DNA of 64,000 nt, taken from Sipunculus nudus. Lineage: Eukaryota; Annelida; Sipuncula; Golfingiida; Sipunculidae. The notes beneath the pieces are model-generated. The model saw only the letters and a program-made list of their open reading frames with translations, was not told the DNA's origin and searched no databases. Where the stretch lies: NCBI GenBank assembly GCA_026874595.1, contig CM049316.1:6956339-7020338 (forward strand), read 5' to 3'. The translations under genes and the position numbers were made by a program. Below are positions 60,620 to 64,000 of the stretch, in pieces (position 1 is the first letter of the stretch; each line of letters starts with the position of its first letter).

Positions 60620-61408
60620 GTTTATCATCAGGTCACATGTGAACTGCTGCGCCCTCATTTTTGGTTGACCTCTGACCTTTCCCCGCTGCCCAGCATCCAT
60701 TTGTGCCTTTGTATCAACACATAAACCCTCATATCTCGGGAACTGTTTGACCGAACAGGCTAAGAATTTTGCAAAAATGTAGCCCTTTGACAGCTTTATA
60801 ACATAGACTAAAAATGGTGGCACCACCTACAACCATTTTTGCACAGCGTCCATCTGTTCATCTGCCTTGGGATAATATCACTCATATCTTAGCAGTGGTT
60901 TGACTTTTCCACCTGAAATATTGCAGGTTTATACATCCTGGACAGCTTTCTCGATTTTATGACAGGTGGTGCCACCTACACTCACATTTACTCTGCAGAC
61001 ATCCAAGCTCATATTTCGGAAACCGTTTGACTGATTGGGACAAAATTTTGCATGTTCATAGATCTCACATAGCTCTTCATCATAGACAAAACTGGTGGCG
61101 CCACCTGCAACCATTTATGTACAGCATCCATCTGTTCATCTGCCTTAGGATAAAATCACTCATTTCTCAGCAGTAGTTCGACTTATCCATCTGAAACTTT
61201 GCAGGTGTATACATCCTTGACAATTTTCTTGATTTTATGACTGGTGGCACCACCTACATTCACGTTTAAGCGGCAGACATCCATGCTAATATGCAACACA
61301 CCTCACTCTATTCCCCTTGCCACTTAATCCATGCCTCACTTCACCTGTCCCACTCTGGTTTCTGCGGATACACATAGTCACTTGTCGACTACCCATATAG
61401 GTTTTAAA
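60620..61408 (-). repeat. R1 family copy F
   Basis: Reverse orientation, head at 61380-61401. Units with GGTGGCACCACC (60818), GGTGGTGCCACC (60965), GGTGGCGCCACC (61094) and GGTGGCACCACC (61242), spaced 130-150 bp. The tail hairpin is missing. Confidence 0.8.
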
Positions 61409-62011
61409 ATGTCCTAGTCTGAAACTTGCAGGTCGGAAATGTCCATTTTGCTGAAATCATAATGAATAAGGTAGATATGCAGGACTTAAAGAGGATCAAT
61501 ATTAAATTTTAAAAATAAACCTCCATTCATACTCCTAAACTTTGCACAGGTTCGCATTAGGCCTGTAGGTCTTGTTATAATTTTCACTCGCATGTTTTCT
61601 CCATTGAACATCACAAAAAAATTATAAAATTCACACAATTTTCAAGGCACCACACGACCTTTCGTCAAGTCAAAAGTCGCTACCCTGTCAGCTAGTCTGG
61701 CAGTTCCATCAAGCATACATCGCGTCCAGCTGACAACATGATTTCTCTCAAAATACCGGTAGGTTGATCAATACATGTAATGGCACTGCTTGTAGTCCCG
61801 CTGATGGTCGCACGTTGGCAGCACGCGTATTCTAATTCAAGAACCAGTACTTCGAGCCAATTGTTTGAGATCTGAAGAAAGTTATGGAAAGCTCTGAATG
61901 CCAGGAGAGTGATTAATGGCTCACTAAAGTCTGTTTTAGGTGAGGGATGGCGCGGGAGGGGTTGCTTGCCTCAATAGGCAAGGCCTGGCTCTGGTACAAA
62001 TATCCTCGAAT
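61409..62011. other. Spacer between R1 copies
   Basis: No gene or recognised repeat. Confidence 0.5.
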
Positions 62012-63014
62012 TTATTATATCCGCCAAAACAAAGTTTTGCGGATACTATGTTTTTGACCGGGTTCCGCCGCCGCCACCGCGTTCGTTTCCGGAGAACTCC
62101 TCTCAGACTACTGGACAGATTTTTCCGAAACTTACACAAATTATCGGGTCACATGTGAACTGGTGCCTAACCAAGTGACCTTGACCTCTGACCTTTCCTC
62201 TCTGCCCAGCGTCCATTTGTGCATCTATTTCCTCACATAAACCGACATATCTCGGGAACCGTTTGACTCATATCTCTGCAGTGGTTTTACTTATTCACCT
62301 AAAATTTGGCATGCGTATACATCCAAGATAGCTTTCTTGATTTTATTACAGGTGGCGCCACCTACATTCACGTTAACGCTGCAGACATCCAAGCTCATAT
62401 CTCGGGAACCGTTTGACCGATCAGGAAAAAAATTTCACACAAATGTAGCCCTTGGATAGCTTTATAACATACACAAAAATGGTGGCGCCACCTGCAGCCA
62501 TTTTCGCAAAGCATCCATCTGTTTGTCTGCCTTGGGTTAAAATCACTCGTATCTCTTCAGTGGTTTGACCAAATTACCTGAAATTTGACATGCGTATACA
62601 TCCCGCACAGCTTTCTTGATTTTATGACAGGTGGCACCACCTACTTTCACGTTCACGCTGCAGACATTAATGCTTATATCTCCGGACTCGTTTGACCAAT
62701 CAGAAAAAAAAATTTACACAAATGTAGCCCTTTGATATCTTTATAACATACACAAAAATGAAGGGCACCGGCAGCCATTTTTGCATAGCATCCATCTCTT
62801 TGTCTGCTGTGGGATAAAATCACTCATATCTCTGCAGTGGTTTGACTTTTCCACATTGGATAGTTTCTCGTTCAAATAACAGGTGGTGCCACCTACAATC
62901 ATGTTTATGTGATGTGTGTTTCCCCTTGCCACTCAATCCAGGCCTCACTTCACCCGTCCTTCTCTGATTTTGGGGGATACACGTAGTTGCTTGTCGACTA
63001 CCCGTATTCTAGTT
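62012..63014 (-). repeat. R1 family copy G, complete
   Basis: Reverse orientation with both ends: tail hairpin at 62017-62046 (TATCCGCC, AAAACAAAGTTTT, GCGGATAC) and head at 62987-63012. GGTGGCGCCACC units at about 62352, 62482, 62631 (GGTGGCACC) and 62882 (GGTGGTGCC). This is the best copy for defining the family, about 1.0 kb. Confidence 0.82.
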
Positions 63015-63830
63015 TATCTTCTTTTGAGTAAGAACTAAACCAGATAAGGCTGTTGACAGCTAGAAATCAACAGACAACAAGCAGCACATTTTCGTTTGCT
63101 CTGAGGAGCCATCTGCAATATTGACTGCTGAATAATGAACATTTAGTCTGATGTATTCTGACTTTAAAAGAAATTAACAGTTACATTAATGCTGAAAAAT
63201 GTTGTACATTGCTGGAGTAAACATAAAACATGCTTTCTTACTAAAATCTAGGTGAATAATAATTCTTTCATATGTTTTGACTAAATTTCTGAGGTTTTAA
63301 ACCAGTTTTGTTTAACAAATACCCTTATCTCATGGTATCAATCTGTACACCAGTGTCAGTGTTTCAGATCTGTTTTAATGTCAGCAAACCCTCTGTGAAT
63401 TAATTAGATACTGCAAAATATTGGTTGCAGAAGGTCAGATTCATCCATCACTGCACATGTTATCACGCCCACCATTGAAAGTTCTCCCCATCATTCTTTA
63501 TATACAGGGCTGCTGTGGTGGATTTACACCTACTTTTTTCTAGTTGATACCATCGCAGACCTGACCACTATGAGTTTTGAAAACTGTTTATATTTTTGAT
63601 ATTCAGACAAAACAGTTGAAATACAGTGTTCAGGGGACATGGGGGAAAAACATACCATCATTGTCAGTATGAATAAAACTGGCACCAGATGTGCCTGTAT
63701 GTGAGGGTGTACCTACATATTTATATTTTAAGGTGATTTATATTTAACATGAAATGTAGAAGCCAGTTTCATGCAGGCAATGTAGGTTAGAGAGGTGAGA
63801 ACCTAGGTGCACAACTGGTGTAAATTTTAC
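63015..63830. other. Non-coding stretch
   Basis: No exon or repeat recognised. Confidence 0.45.
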
Positions 63831-63982
63831 TTTTTAGAAGATCCACCCACATACTCCATTCAGCTTGCTTGTCATTAAGTTGATTTCTAGTCATGCCGAG
63901 CGAGCTATTTAGTGATGGATCATTGTTGTCCTTCTGCTGGATGGTCCAGTTGTTTCGAATCTCAGTTAGCTTGGCACAAATC
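63831..63982 (-). CDS. Candidate partial-gene exon at right edge
   Basis: 152 bases with an acceptor (AATTAG) on the right and donor A|GTAAAA on the left. It reads ICAKLTEIRNNWTIQQKD, then NNDPSLNSSLGMTRNQL and NDKQAEWSMWVDLLK with no stop. The composition looks protein-like, but the family is not recognised and no neighbouring exon was found. Confidence 0.35.
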
Positions 63983-64000
63983 CTAATTGTTAGATATAGA

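Noticed and set aside
58445-63014. Regularly spaced palindromic repeats resembling a CRISPR array
   Set aside because: Units are 130-150 bp, degenerate along their whole length, found in both orientations and in introns of an animal gene. They are interspersed repeats.
1-64000. tRNA or rRNA genes
   Set aside because: No cloverleaf with A and B box promoters and no rRNA core sequence was recognised on reading; a covariance-model scan was not possible.

Overview
This window looks like nuclear DNA of an animal, most likely a marine invertebrate. The evidence is a many-exon protein gene with GT/AG introns, AT-rich non-coding DNA full of (TA)n, (TC)n and poly-C tracts, and several classes of eukaryotic mobile elements. 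The repeat style (modular families with ~150-bp units and hairpin ends) suggests a lophotrochozoan, but that is an inference and the species cannot be read from the sequence.

Region 1 (18-16908, minus strand) is a PARP2-class poly(ADP-ribose) polymerase gene. Sixteen coding exons can be joined with fully consistent phases to give the first 650 residues. The order is: basic N-terminus, two WWE domains, a low-complexity basic linker, WGR, the helical regulatory domain, and most of the ADP-ribosyltransferase fold. The last exons, including the catalytic glutamate, lie beyond the left edge. Several introns carry copies of repeat families R1 and R2.

Region 2 (16.9-21.9 kb) is intergenic DNA with a probable promoter, a structured 55-bp repeat, an inverted-repeat element, an R1 copy and an R3 copy. 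Region 3 (21871-30840) is a nearly complete LTR retroelement of the Ty3/gypsy, errantivirus-like kind. It has 344/337-bp LTRs, a 4-bp CTGG target duplication, a primer-binding site, gag, protease, reverse transcriptase, RNase H, integrase, an odd Cys/His-rich tail after integrase, and an envelope-like gene of the furin-cleaved F type. gag-pol is broken by several frame changes and a stop, while the 606-codon env frame is open.

Region 4 (31224-36854) is bounded by CACTG/CAGTG terminal inverted repeats with subterminal CGTAAAATAACGG repeats, as in CACTA/EnSpm DNA transposons. Region 5 (about 40.3-48.2 kb) holds a recent 3.5-kb tandem duplication built from R3 units and a LINE 3' tail, plus an older diverged partial copy just upstream. 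Region 6 (48-53 kb) contains degraded repeats, two adjacent LINE reverse-transcriptase relics and an R2 copy. Region 7 (53.3-64 kb) has a candidate first coding exon (+), an inverted-repeat hairpin, a MITE, three inverted R1 copies (one split by a 684-bp insertion with a 9-bp target duplication), and a candidate partial exon (-) at the right edge.

No rRNA, convincing tRNA, CRISPR array or bacterial-type operon was seen. The most interesting items are the retroelement with its intact env and post-integrase Cys/His modules, the WWE-WWE-WGR form of PARP2, and the three modular hairpin-ended repeat families.
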